DNA of 37,779 nucleotides from JACQZO01 sp964512325. GTDB taxonomy: Bacteria; Patescibacteriota; Gracilibacteria; RBG-16-42-10. The notes under the pieces were generated by a model that worked only from the letters and a program-made list of their open reading frames with translations, searched no databases and was not told where the DNA came from. This document shows positions 1-8,518 of the stretch, piece by piece. The translations under genes and the position numbers were made by a program. The stretch's first letter is position 1. Each line of letters starts with the position of its first letter. Where the stretch lies: assembly GCA_964512325.1 (NCBI GenBank), contig CAZEGN010000011.1:1-37779 (forward strand), written 5' to 3'.

Positions 1-133
1 ACCAACACTCCTTACCGACAACCAATTTGACTTTCTCTTTTAACAAGCAGGATGAATAATGGGATCGGGTGAACCTGGGTTCTTGTTTCACTTCCTTTCT
101 TCCCTCTTCAGTCTCACCTTTTCAATTCCGAAT

Positions 134-156
134 TCCGCTCTCCGAATTCCGAATTG
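134..156. repeat. Left arm of 23-bp perfect inverted repeat
   Basis: The reverse complement of this segment is identical over 23 bases to 4711-4733. It lies inside a run of four AATTCCG-type heptamers at about 123-155 and sits just after the stop of the 96-aa gene. The two arms bracket the four-gene minus-strand operon. The repeat could be a boundary of a mobile or recombining cassette, or simply a recurrent intergenic repeat. I see no gene in the 133 bases to its left. Confidence 0.75.
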
Positions 157-165
157 TGAGCCCTA

Positions 166-456
166 TTAGTTCCTCATCAGCTTTTCTGCTTCTGCCTCCA
201 CTATTTGCTGTAGGTCGCTCCAGTATTTGTCTGCATCAAAGTTGGCCATTGTTTGTAGTCGGGCTTGGATTTCTTTGTCTATTTTATCCTCCTCATGCAG
301 AAGGTCTAATACTCTGGTAAAGAGTGTGTTCGTTAATTCTCCTTGTTTTACTTTTTGCTCTAGAGCAGACTTAGTTGTCTGCGGCAAACTAGAAAGCGCT
401 AAGAGATCTTTGAATTCTTGGAGCTGATGATTGGGGTAAATGGTTGTCATGGGCAT
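166..456 (-). CDS. Small hypothetical helical protein, last gene of four-gene operon
   Basis: A 96-aa protein I do not recognise. It is hydrophilic and predicted helical, with many Leu, Gln, Glu and Lys residues and an acidic C-terminal half (around HEEDKIDKE), and it has no Cys, signal peptide or membrane segment. A TTG lies one codon upstream, but I chose the ATG at 456-454. That ATG sits 3 nt after the stop codon of the 1038-aa gene, so the two are almost certainly translationally coupled. Its position at the end of a tight operon suggests it is a partner or accessory of the large protein. No function can be assigned. Confidence 0.6.
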   Translation of the reverse strand: MPMTTIYPNHQLQEFKDLLALSSLPQTTKSALEQKVKQGELTNTLFTRVLDLLHEEDKIDKEIQARLQTMANFDADKYWSDLQQIVEAEAEKLMRN

Positions 457-459
457 CAA

Positions 460-3400
460 TTAGGCAGCTTGAGGAATATCTGAAGATGGTTTTGGGTTAG
501 CAGCTCTTACATTCCATTCTACTAGTGTGTTACCCACCTTCTGTTGAAGCTGTAAACGGAAAGTTGGAGATATATTAGGTATATTTGCCAGACGACCGCC
601 AAGTATGAGTATATCTAATGGTGACAAGGCTTGCATTGGTTTATTGCGTTCTATTTTGGGCATTAATTCTGCCAATGCTTGTAGTTGATCAGCTACAGCT
701 TTTTCACCTGCATTTTGATATAGTTTAACAATCTCAGTCCAGTTAATTACATCAGTTTTGTTTAAAATGTTGATTGCCTGATTGCTCAGTCTATTCATTT
801 TTTCATTAGCAGCATCTTCGTCATCGTCTAAACGATTCGGTTGATATTTGCTGGCATCAATTCTTGGTGGTTGATCAAGCGTATTGGTTCTTGGTTCATC
901 TTCATCATCTTCTCTGCTAATTCTGCCCTCAATCATTTGATTCTGAATGCGTAAGCGTTTTTCAGTTTGTTGTAACAATGCCTTGGCTAAGTCAGGGTGC
1001 TGTGAGGCGAGTACTTGATTAATGGCGTCAAATAGGGGTGCTATAGTCTTTTCGTGAATACGATCGGTATTAGCTGAAGCCAGGTCGAACAATGCATCTA
1101 ACTTGTTGTCGATATCACGCAAAGCATAGACAGTGCCCGCATCATTGTGTGTTTTGAAATAGCGAATGGCTGTACCTATGGCTTCATCGGGATCGCCAGC
1201 GGCTATTTCTTGTAAGAGTGCATTATCATTTGCTTCGACGAAATCACTTGGATTTACAATGGGCTCTGGAGATTGCACAACTTGAGTTGCTAAAATCTCC
1301 TCTGTGCGGCGAGCATCATGGCTCACTGCTGTTGCTACTAGTTTTGAGAGCAATGCTGACACTAGACGCTGATTGTCAGGGAAGGCGCGTTTTATTTTGT
1401 CCATTAGTGCTCGGTATTCTGGTGTGCCTCGCATAAAGTTGCGTGTGCTTTCAAAAGTCTGTGCTTCGCGGAGCAAACTCTTAATCAGTTGATCGTCGGG
1501 GGATACCTTGATGACTGCATTTATAGCCTCACTAAGAGAACTACTGCTATTTATATTATCAATGGCCTCATTATAGTCTACCGTAGCAGTGTCATCCTCA
1601 ACATCAGCAATTTGATTTAAACTAGCGTGGATTTTTGCCCGATTTTCTAAGAGTTTATTAATTTCATCGGCCACATTTTCCGGATTTATTTCACCCGACG
1701 TTTCATATTGACGGAGTACGTTTTCACGTAGCAATACTTTTTCATTGTCATTGAGTCCTGGATAGTTAGCTATCAGGGCATCAATTGCAGCCGCCATCTG
1801 TCCAATGTCCTGCTCTGCTGCAGACTTGGGAGCTTTGGGTGAACGTTTCAATTTGTCTCCAGCCCAATTGAGTAGCGAGCGAACGCGGCCACCATATTTA
1901 CGGTTATGGCTGTCAAACAAGGTCAGCATGCTGAGCACAAGTTGGCGATCATTGCCTCGACCTTGTCGTTCTAAGTAAGCTTGGGCAGCGTCTTCCCACT
2001 CTTGCATCACAGCTGCTGGAACGGGGCGTTTAGGATACTCGGCAATGACACTCTCGGCATTTGCTTGCATCACTTTACGCATTGCACCCAAATCAACAAT
2101 GCGTTCAGGCTGATTGCTTATGGGAGGCAATGTGTCACGTAGATTGGAATTTGCTACTAATGTATCTTTGGTATCAGTATCGACTTGAGGAAGTAAACTT
2201 CTAGGAGCGGGAGGGGTATCGTTCAGTGTCGTTTTTGGTAGATTTGTGACGGTATTAGTAGTTGGTGGTACAGTCTTATTAACATCTGGTAGCGGAATAT
2301 TGGGTTGTGTTGCCTGATCCAACGGCTTGGCTTGAACTTGTACTGTTGGCGCTCTGTTTATAGGACTTGCTGCGGCTCTTTTTCTTTGCGCATAAGGATT
2401 TGGAATGGCTCTTTGCTGAGATGTCTTATTATCAACTCTATTGGGTGATACGGTTGGAATATTTGTTTGGGTTGGGGTATCGTCCGATTCAACTTGATCT
2501 GTTAAATCAGGAACTATTTGAGGTTGAGGAGTCGTTGCTACAGAATTAACATTTGGTAATGTCGCTCTAGCTGCAGAGGGAAGGGGAATGTCAACCAATG
2601 TGTCAGCACGGTCTGCAACTTTAGTAGCTAGGTCAGGCACATAATTCTTAATTGCCTCTACCAACTTAGCACGTGCTGTTTTGATGCTGGTACGTAGTTG
2701 TTGGGTTCTCTCGACTAAAGATTCTGGGTCAATTTGATCCAGTTGGGCAAGCAACTTTTGTGATTCCTGGTCGAAGTTCTCTAGGCTTGCTGGGTTGAAT
2801 TCCAACAATCTTGCGGTGCGAGCAATTAAGCCAGTGATATTAAGATCGGGTGTTTGTAACTTAAGTGAAATCGCGTTTCTGCGTGCCTCCATAGACTTTG
2901 AAAGCTCGCCAACAGATTCAGCTGTGGCTGGCTCTGGACTGGTGGTTTCTTGTTTCAGTTGATCTCTTTCTTGGTAAAGCTTCATCAACTTAATTGCATC
3001 ATCAAAGCCTCTTGTATGGATATCGTTGAGATTAATAAAGTCGAGTGCTTTGATAAGAATTACTCGATCAGCAGTTAGTTTCGCAAATTCAGGACTGATT
3101 TCATTTTTTAGCTGGGCAGGGGGACTACTTTGTATAATTTCGTTGATGCGTTTGTTTGTGTTTGCTAGTAAATTGCTTAATGCTGCTGGGGGATATAAGA
3201 GATTGCGCGCTTTTAATTGTTGCAGTAGAGGTTGCGCCTGATCCACAAATACAGGAAATCGTTTCAATGATGTTTCAAGTTGGCTGATCTGCTCCATTGT
3301 TTGCAAGAGCTTGCTTTGCACATTCAGCTCACGAGCCACTTCACGGTCAGACATTTTGCTCAATGCACTAGCCAAAGTGTTTTGTGGTAATGGTGGAACT

Positions 3401-3576
3401 TTATCATTGGTTGCTAGTCGTGGAGAAAGCACTCTCTTGGTGGGATCTAAATTAGCCAAGATCTGTGGAATAGTGCGCGCTGCACTTAATCTGTCTCCAT
3501 CATTTGCAGCCTGATTGGTTGAAACAGCAACGTTTTGTAGTGTTTCCGAATTTTTCTTTAAAGCCTCTTGAGCCAT
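460..3576 (-). CDS. Large hypothetical protein (1038 aa) with Pro/Thr-rich central linker
   Basis: Unrecognised 1038-aa protein. Residues 1-325 are mostly helical and Gln/Leu-rich with coiled-coil character. Residues about 328-492 form a low-complexity linker rich in Pro, Thr, Asn and Gln. Residues about 495-1038 are again helical, with acidic patches (REDDEDEP, RLDDDEDAAN) near 900-930. There is no signal peptide or transmembrane segment, so it is probably cytoplasmic, and no enzyme motif is visible. It starts 9 nt after the 220-aa gene stop without a clear Shine-Dalgarno. Two helical halves joined by a flexible linker suggest a scaffold or structural protein, which is inference only. Confidence 0.8.
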   Translation of the reverse strand: MAQEALKKNSETLQNVAVSTNQAANDGDRLSAARTIPQILANLDPTKRVLSPRLATNDKVPPLPQNTLASALSKMSDREVARELNVQSKLLQTMEQISQLETSLKRFPVFVDQAQPLLQQLKARNLLYPPAALSNLLANTNKRINEIIQSSPPAQLKNEISPEFAKLTADRVILIKALDFINLNDIHTRGFDDAIKLMKLYQERDQLKQETTSPEPATAESVGELSKSMEARRNAISLKLQTPDLNITGLIARTARLLEFNPASLENFDQESQKLLAQLDQIDPESLVERTQQLRTSIKTARAKLVEAIKNYVPDLATKVADRADTLVDIPLPSAARATLPNVNSVATTPQPQIVPDLTDQVESDDTPTQTNIPTVSPNRVDNKTSQQRAIPNPYAQRKRAAASPINRAPTVQVQAKPLDQATQPNIPLPDVNKTVPPTTNTVTNLPKTTLNDTPPAPRSLLPQVDTDTKDTLVANSNLRDTLPPISNQPERIVDLGAMRKVMQANAESVIAEYPKRPVPAAVMQEWEDAAQAYLERQGRGNDRQLVLSMLTLFDSHNRKYGGRVRSLLNWAGDKLKRSPKAPKSAAEQDIGQMAAAIDALIANYPGLNDNEKVLLRENVLRQYETSGEINPENVADEINKLLENRAKIHASLNQIADVEDDTATVDYNEAIDNINSSSSLSEAINAVIKVSPDDQLIKSLLREAQTFESTRNFMRGTPEYRALMDKIKRAFPDNQRLVSALLSKLVATAVSHDARRTEEILATQVVQSPEPIVNPSDFVEANDNALLQEIAAGDPDEAIGTAIRYFKTHNDAGTVYALRDIDNKLDALFDLASANTDRIHEKTIAPLFDAINQVLASQHPDLAKALLQQTEKRLRIQNQMIEGRISREDDEDEPRTNTLDQPPRIDASKYQPNRLDDDEDAANEKMNRLSNQAINILNKTDVINWTEIVKLYQNAGEKAVADQLQALAELMPKIERNKPMQALSPLDILILGGRLANIPNISPTFRLQLQQKVGNTLVEWNVRAANPKPSSDIPQAA

Positions 3577-3585
3577 AAGGGGATA

Positions 3586-4248
3586 TTAATGTTTGTTTTC
3601 ATGTAAAGCTTGGTTCTCATCAATAATTTGACGAGCAATGGTGAGAAAGTCTCGTAATGTTTTATGATCAAAACGCAACTTTTGTGCTTTGAGTGAGCTG
3701 CCACGGATACAAGCCTCGATGATTAGCTTTTCATAATGACTGAAATCAGCAAAAGCAGTGGCGAGATTCGCTTCTGTAAAATGTGCCGCAATTTCCTCTT
3801 TGGTGAGGAGTTTTTTTTGATGATGGGTGCGAGGATGGATAATGCTGCCTATTAACGCACGGCGATCTGTTCCTGGATGGAGTTCGCATATATCTTTATC
3901 CAAGCCTAAAATACAAGCTTCATGGGCTAAGAATAAATGATAAAGAAAGTCATATTCTGCTGAAGCTGTTGCCTGCGTCTGCTGTTTCTCGCGGTGAGCA
4001 AGAATGATCGCACTGGCTCTGGTAAATGCTTGATCAAGCATTTGCTTTTTGGCTGGTGCTTGTGAGAACCAGTTTTGGAGAACGTTTGCGTCAAGATTTA
4101 AGAATCGCTGACAAAATCCAATAATAGTATTTAGGCTACTAGCACGACTTTCTTTAGAAGCATCATGTCCTGAATTGTCAGTACGTCCAGGCTGAACAGA
4201 ATCAACCCTGAATGCGTCCGCTGATGTTGTGGCAGCATTTAGTTTCAT
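3586..4248 (-). CDS. Hypothetical protein (220 aa), second gene of four-gene operon
   Basis: Unrecognised 220-aa soluble protein. The N-terminal 35 residues are polar and probably disordered; the rest is predicted helical. It is His-rich, including THHQKK near the middle and HENKH at the C terminus, and has four scattered Cys, one in the segment HEACILGLDKDICELH, which is suggestive of metal binding but matches no motif I know. Its ATG overlaps the TGA of the upstream 122-aa gene (ATGA), indicating translational coupling. It has no signal peptide and its function is unknown. Confidence 0.7.
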   Translation of the reverse strand: MKLNAATTSADAFRVDSVQPGRTDNSGHDASKESRASSLNTIIGFCQRFLNLDANVLQNWFSQAPAKKQMLDQAFTRASAIILAHREKQQTQATASAEYDFLYHLFLAHEACILGLDKDICELHPGTDRRALIGSIIHPRTHHQKKLLTKEEIAAHFTEANLATAFADFSHYEKLIIEACIRGSSLKAQKLRFDHKTLRDFLTIARQIIDENQALHENKH

Positions 4249-4613
4249 ACTCTATTGAAATTAGGAACTAAATGCTTTAGCACAATGCGACTGCGCATTT
4301 TTTTCTGCAGCCGCTTTTCTTCATCTAGAAGATCAGCTGCGCACATAGCTTGCAAATCGCTACGAGAAAGGAAGTTGTCTGGTTGGGCCAATATAAACTC
4401 AATCGCCGTAATTTCTTGGGGAGTCAGTATGCGTTCAGCGTCTTGCACGGTTTGGACATGTATCTTTTCCGTTAAAAGCACATGTATGGGTAGTTTTGCT
4501 AGCTCTTCCGCAGTAAACGTCAAACTCACATCATGTTCCAACAAGTAGGATACAAGCTGTGTTTTGCTTACTTTTTTTCGTCGTCGCGAACGACGAATAG
4601 TGGGGGACGGCAT
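4245..4613 (-). CDS. Hypothetical basic protein (122 aa), first gene of four-gene operon
   Basis: Unrecognised 122-aa protein. The N terminus is strongly basic (RRSRRRKK at residues 7-14), followed by a helical, Leu/Glu-rich body and a basic C-terminal tail. The basic N terminus could bind nucleic acid, but no winged-helix or other DNA-binding fold is evident. The start ATG at 4613 lies about 26 nt downstream of an extended -10 motif (TGTTACAAT on the minus strand). It is translationally coupled to the next gene by a 4-nt overlap. As the first gene of the operon it could be a regulator, which is inference. Confidence 0.65.
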   Translation of the reverse strand: MPSPTIRRSRRRKKVSKTQLVSYLLEHDVSLTFTAEELAKLPIHVLLTEKIHVQTVQDAERILTPQEITAIEFILAQPDNFLSRSDLQAMCAADLLDEEKRLQKKMRSRIVLKHLVPNFNRV

Positions 4614-4638
4614 GGGGGATTTGTTTTGATTTCAAGTA

Positions 4639-4647
4639 ATTGTAACA
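4639..4647 (-). promoter_or_regulatory. Extended -10 promoter for the four-gene operon
   Basis: The minus strand reads TGTTACAAT, an extended -10 element (TGn followed by TACAAT), ending 25 nt before the ATG of the 122-aa gene. No good -35 box is evident, as is common with extended -10 promoters. Confidence 0.4.
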
Positions 4648-4686
4648 TAAAAACCAGCCTCGAAGAAAGGGGGAGGAGAAGAGGAA

Positions 4687-4740
4687 GTACAATTCGCAGT
4701 TCGCAATTCGCAATTCGGAATTCGGAGAGCGGATGAATTC
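4687..4740. repeat. Degenerate AATTCG heptamer repeat block, includes right arm of 23-bp inverted repeat
   Basis: This block holds imperfect tandem copies of AATTCGC / AATTCGG and contains the segment 4711-4733 that is the exact reverse complement of 134-156. It is part of a 444-base gene-free stretch (4614-5057). Spacing is irregular and the units are too short for a CRISPR array. A related but degenerate AATTGCG run occurs at 30081-30100. Confidence 0.7.
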
Positions 4741-4838
4741 GACAAGCTCGCCACAGGATTCGGAATGAAAAGGCGCGACCAAAGAGAACATGCAGAGAAA
4801 CATAGCCAAGGGAACATCCATTCATCTTCTTCTCGCTT

Positions 4839-4961
4839 TGTCATCTTGAGCAAAGCGGAGCGACGCCGAAAGATCTTGCCGTTTGCCGTCCAACGCTCTA
4901 TGAACCTCTATCATTGCTTTAAAGCCTAACAGGCAGGATCCCTCCACGGAAGTCGGGATGA
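4839..4961. repeat. Imperfect inverted intergenic element
   Basis: The left arm begins GTCATCTTGAGCAAAGCG at about 4840. The right arm (around 4929-4961) contains AGGATCCCTCC and GTCGGGATGA, which reverse-complements to a related sequence. Elements of this general form recur between genes in many bacterial and CPR genomes. It probably folds as a long imperfect hairpin. I see no reading frame or promoter in the remainder of 4614-5057. Confidence 0.5.
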
Positions 4962-5057
4962 AGAAAAAGGAGAAAGAGCACAAACAAGTACGTTATTACT
5001 GTCATTCCTTGCTCCTTTTCCCTAGTTCCTTTTAGTAGTCCCAGTTTGCTTTGCGTT

Positions 5058-5789
5058 CTAATTGCTCTTAAATCCTTTTTTCTCAATTTTCGTAATGAGC
5101 TTTTTGTCGCCGGATTCGATAATCTTGCCCTTGCTCATGATATGGACGTAATCAGGTTTAATGTGCTTTAAGAAGCGACTATAGTGAGTGATAATCAATA
5201 CCCCCATATTGGTTTCTTTTTTGAGATAGTTAATTGCCTTTCCGATTAGCTTAAGTGCATCCACGTCTAGACCAGAGTCGGTCTCGTCGAGAATGGCATA
5301 TTTGGGTTCCAAGACAAGCATTTGTAGCATTTCCATTTTTTTCTTTTCGCCACCGGAAAAGCCCACATTGAGTTGTCTTTGGGTAAACTTCTCATCGAGA
5401 TTGAGCATTTTCATTTTCTTTTGTGATGAACGAAAAAAGTCTAGTGAGGTAATTTTTTGTTGACGAACCGCTTGCCAGGCACTACGTAGAAAACCATGTA
5501 CTGTCACTCCCGGAATTTCAGGCGGATATTGTAATGATAAAAACAGGCCTGCTTGTGCCTTCTCATTTGGGGCCAAGCTGGTTATGTCCTTGCCGTCTAA
5601 GGTGATTTTACCTTTAGTTACTTTATATTTCGGATGTCCCATGAGAGTATTTGCCAATGTACTTTTGCCTGAACCATTTGGTCCCATAAGGACATGGACG
5701 GTGCCCGGTTTAATCTCGAGACTAATTCTTTTGAGAATAGCTTTTTCTTCCACGCTGACAGCAAGACTTTTGATCAGTAAACGATTCAT
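5058..5789 (-). CDS. sufC: SUF system ATPase SufC
   Basis: ABC-type ATPase of the SufBCD scaffold that drives Fe-S cluster assembly in the cytoplasm. It has a Walker A motif (GPNGSGKST, about residues 36-44), a Q-loop (LSLQYPPEIPGV), the SufC-type signature FSGGEKKKMEMLQ, Walker B (YAILDETDSGLD) and the H-loop His (ITHYS). At 243 aa it is near the usual 245-260. The frame is open for 22 more codons upstream, but MNRLLIKSLAV matches the family start and lies 5 nt after the sufU stop. It is the last gene of the operon, whereas in many genomes sufC comes first. Confidence 0.96.
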   Translation of the reverse strand: MNRLLIKSLAVSVEEKAILKRISLEIKPGTVHVLMGPNGSGKSTLANTLMGHPKYKVTKGKITLDGKDITSLAPNEKAQAGLFLSLQYPPEIPGVTVHGFLRSAWQAVRQQKITSLDFFRSSQKKMKMLNLDEKFTQRQLNVGFSGGEKKKMEMLQMLVLEPKYAILDETDSGLDVDALKLIGKAINYLKKETNMGVLIITHYSRFLKHIKPDYVHIMSKGKIIESGDKKLITKIEKKGFKSN

Positions 5790-5794
5790 AAAAT

Positions 5795-6214
5795 TTAAGA
5801 TTTTTGATAATGAGCAATTCCTTTTTGAATGGTACGAAGCGACAATAGGGCACATTTCATCCGTACAACGCCAATGGGTATCCCTAGCATTGTGAGAATG
5901 GTTTTTTTGTCGAGCTTGAGGATTTGGTCTAGGCTTTTACCCTTGATTTCATCACTGAGCATAGACATTGCTGCTTGGCTAATGGCACAACCATGCCCTT
6001 CATAGCGAATGTCTTTGATATGCTGTTGCTTGTCTATTTCGATATATACAGTAATTTCATCGCCGCATAAAGGATTGTTTTCATGATGCTTGATATGATA
6101 TTCAAGCAAAATACCAGTATTATGAGGATCTCGGTAATGATCAAGAATATTATCACGATAAATCTCTTCTTCTGGCGTTAAATTTGTGCTGGGCAAATCA
6201 GGATAAGTAGACAT
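5795..6214 (-). CDS. sufU: SufU/IscU-type Fe-S scaffold or sulfur-transfer protein
   Basis: A 139-aa NifU N-terminal-like protein that accepts sulfur from SufS. The three Cys ligands are C50 (NPLCGD), C76 (GHGCAIS) and C121 (RMKCALL), with D52 as the conserved fourth ligand. The neighbourhood is clearly SUF. The segment between the second and third Cys is 44 residues, close to that of IscU and shorter than the roughly 60 of Bacillus SufU, so the insertion that marks classical SufU seems to be missing. The ATG follows the sufS stop after a single base (TAATATG), indicating coupled translation. Confidence 0.93.
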   Translation of the reverse strand: MSTYPDLPSTNLTPEEEIYRDNILDHYRDPHNTGILLEYHIKHHENNPLCGDEITVYIEIDKQQHIKDIRYEGHGCAISQAAMSMLSDEIKGKSLDQILKLDKKTILTMLGIPIGVVRMKCALLSLRTIQKGIAHYQKS

Positions 6215-6215
6215 A

Positions 6216-7430
6216 TTATTTGCTGAAGATGTGTTTTGCTTTGATCAATCCCTGGATTAGGGCATCAATGTCAGCAAAAGTATTATAAAAGTAAAAGCTG
6301 GCGCGTACACTAGTTTTAATTCCTAATTTTTGCAGCAAAGGCTGAGCGCAGTGATGGCCAGCCCGTACAGCAATATTGTTTATTCCCAGTAGATGAGCGA
6401 TGTCATGACTGTGAATCGTATCCAGATTAAAGGAGATTACACTTTGGCGATCAGTTACCGTTTCGGGGCCATGAATTACCAGTCCAGGAATTGTGCGTAA
6501 TTGCTCTAATGCATAAGCTGTGAGTTTCAACTCATGGCTACAAACCTCTTCCCAGTCGAGCTGCTGTAAAAAGTCTAAAGCCGCACCAAAGCCCAGTACG
6601 CCAGCAATATTAGCAGTGCCCGCTTCGAATCGATCTGGACTCGCTGCAAAACTGGTATCAGCAAAGGATACATCGCTAATCATATGTCCCCCAAACTCTA
6701 GTGGGGGTAATTGGTCGAGCAAACTTTGTTTGCCATATATCACTCCCACACCTGTGGGACCACACATTTTATGAGCAGAGAAAACTAGAAAATCAATATC
6801 TAAGTCTTTTACATTCACTCGTCGATGAGGCAGACTTTGGCAAGCATCAACTACCATAATGGCACCGACTTTATGTGCACGTTCAGTAATGAGCTTAATT
6901 GGTGCAATTGTGCCTAAAATGTTAGAGGCGTGTGTACAGCTCACCACCTTTGTTTTGGTGGTAATAATCTGCTCAATCGTACTCGTGTCTAGAAGTCCAT
7001 CAGGCGTAACGGGAATATATTTCAGTACGAGCTGATAGCGTTTTGCTAACTGTTGCCATGGTACTAAATTGCTGTGATGCTCCATTTCTGTAATGACAAT
7101 TTCTGCTCCTGGTTTTAGATCTTGCAATAAACCATGGGCGATCGTATTGAGGCCATGCGTTGCATTACGCGTAAAAACGATTTCTTCTGCCTGAGCTCCC
7201 AAAAATGAAGCGGTTTGTTCTCGTACTGCTTCAAACTTTTCGGTAGCAATCTCACTAAGGCTATATAAACCGCGATGTGTATTTGAACGATACTGTTCGT
7301 AATATGCACTCATGGTTGTTATAACGCTCAGTGGGGTTTGAGATGTTGAAGCATTATCAAGATAAACAAGCTCAGGCTTATTGGTAAAAATAGGGAAATG
7401 ACTTTTGATGTTTGCTAGAGCAAATGACAT
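6216..7430 (-). CDS. sufS: Cysteine desulfurase SufS (class V aminotransferase fold, PLP)
   Basis: Takes sulfur from L-cysteine to a protein persulfide for cluster assembly, leaving alanine. The 404-aa length is normal. Visible residues are EMEHHSN (cofactor-stacking His at about 119), VDACQS (Asp195), FSAHKMCGPTG with the PLP-binding Lys221, and RAGHHCAQP with the catalytic Cys361 in the short active-site loop of group II SufS enzymes. It lies between sufD (7-nt gap) and sufU (1-nt gap). No key residue is missing. Confidence 0.97.
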   Translation of the reverse strand: MSFALANIKSHFPIFTNKPELVYLDNASTSQTPLSVITTMSAYYEQYRSNTHRGLYSLSEIATEKFEAVREQTASFLGAQAEEIVFTRNATHGLNTIAHGLLQDLKPGAEIVITEMEHHSNLVPWQQLAKRYQLVLKYIPVTPDGLLDTSTIEQIITTKTKVVSCTHASNILGTIAPIKLITERAHKVGAIMVVDACQSLPHRRVNVKDLDIDFLVFSAHKMCGPTGVGVIYGKQSLLDQLPPLEFGGHMISDVSFADTSFAASPDRFEAGTANIAGVLGFGAALDFLQQLDWEEVCSHELKLTAYALEQLRTIPGLVIHGPETVTDRQSVISFNLDTIHSHDIAHLLGINNIAVRAGHHCAQPLLQKLGIKTSVRASFYFYNTFADIDALIQGLIKAKHIFSK

Positions 7431-7437
7431 AGAGTAA

Positions 7438-8517
7438 TTAATAAAGTTCAGCCATTATAGATCGTAACCGGGGCGAAAACTCTTGGAGGATATTTTCCCA
7501 AAATCCTTGTACTAGTACTTTTTCAGCCTCTTTATGAGAAAAGCCACGAGATTGCAAGTAAAATAGCTGCTCAAGATCTAAGTTGCTTACACTAGCACTG
7601 TGTGTACAGCTGATAGTGTCGTTAACAATTTCGAGCATTGGTACAACATCAATCTTTGCGGCAGGACTGAGTAGCAGGGTGTGCTCCTTTTGTGTGCTGC
7701 TTGTATTGAGAGCTGTAGCTGTTAAGTCAACTAATCCTCGGTAAATCGTATGTGCCTGGTCTCGCAGGACAACTGCGCTATTCATTTTTGATCTGCCTCC
7801 TTCACCGGTATGTTTGATTCGACTAAAAATATCATGCTGTTGTTTTAAACATGCAGATATAATGTGATTTTGAGAAATTGTGGCAGCCGGACCTACATCG
7901 CAATGGATTTGTGTCTGCAATTGAGTGCTGTTGTGAACGATTTGCAGTGTTTTCAGCTGAGCGCCATTATATAAGCTGCTATGCTGCAAGGAAAAGTGCG
8001 GTAATTCAGACTCCGGCTCGGACAAAATAAGCTCTAAGCTGCTGTGCTCGAGACAAACAATATTTACTATTGTGTGACTGGGAGCATTGATATCATGACG
8101 AATGAGTACAGAGTTGCTGCTACCAGGCTGGGCAATAATAAAAACATAGGCAATGCTCGTCGGCTTTGTGCTTGAAATAGTAATGGTGATCGGATCAGTA
8201 TATGTCTGGTCTAGATTGAGCAGGCTGCCATTATTAATATGCGCTTCAATAAATTTGGTGTGGGGTAAGTCGCTAGCATTAAAAGGATCACAAAAATGCT
8301 GAGCAAAAACTTGTGCATGCGCGCTGCTCACTGAATTAAAGTCTTGCCAAGAATAGTTGCTCGCATATTTTGCTTCACTCATTATGCCCGCCTGTATCGG
8401 TAATGGAAATGTGGAACGCACATGCAAACCATATGGGCGCATCGTTACTTGCTGCTCAAGCTGTTTTGCCGCCTCTTTTTGACGTGATGCCAAGAGTTTG
8501 TAAAGAAGTGTATTCAT
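7438..8517 (-). CDS. sufD: SufD-like component of the SufBCD scaffold
   Basis: A 359-aa paralogue of SufB, with low-complexity beta-helix core and the conserved C-terminal module CTHSASVSNLDLEQLFYLQS, whose His and LFYL motif are typical of SufD. It pairs with SufB and SufC in the cluster-building complex. A TTG three codons upstream would overlap sufB, but the ATG at 8517-8515 follows the sufB stop by one base (TAATATG) and is the better start. It diverges more from standard SufD than sufB does from SufB, and I base the name on the C terminus and gene order. Confidence 0.9.
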   Translation of the reverse strand: MNTLLYKLLASRQKEAAKQLEQQVTMRPYGLHVRSTFPLPIQAGIMSEAKYASNYSWQDFNSVSSAHAQVFAQHFCDPFNASDLPHTKFIEAHINNGSLLNLDQTYTDPITITISSTKPTSIAYVFIIAQPGSSNSVLIRHDINAPSHTIVNIVCLEHSSLELILSEPESELPHFSLQHSSLYNGAQLKTLQIVHNSTQLQTQIHCDVGPAATISQNHIISACLKQQHDIFSRIKHTGEGGRSKMNSAVVLRDQAHTIYRGLVDLTATALNTSSTQKEHTLLLSPAAKIDVVPMLEIVNDTISCTHSASVSNLDLEQLFYLQSRGFSHKEAEKVLVQGFWENILQEFSPRLRSIMAELY

Positions 8518-8518
8518 A

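Noticed and set aside
4687..4740. CRISPR array
   Set aside because: Units are only 7 bases, imperfect and without spacers; no cas gene is present in the window.
4531..4853. Overlapping short open frames in the 4614-4853 repeat region
   Set aside because: They run through the heptamer repeats and overlap each other in several frames, with no start context or family similarity.
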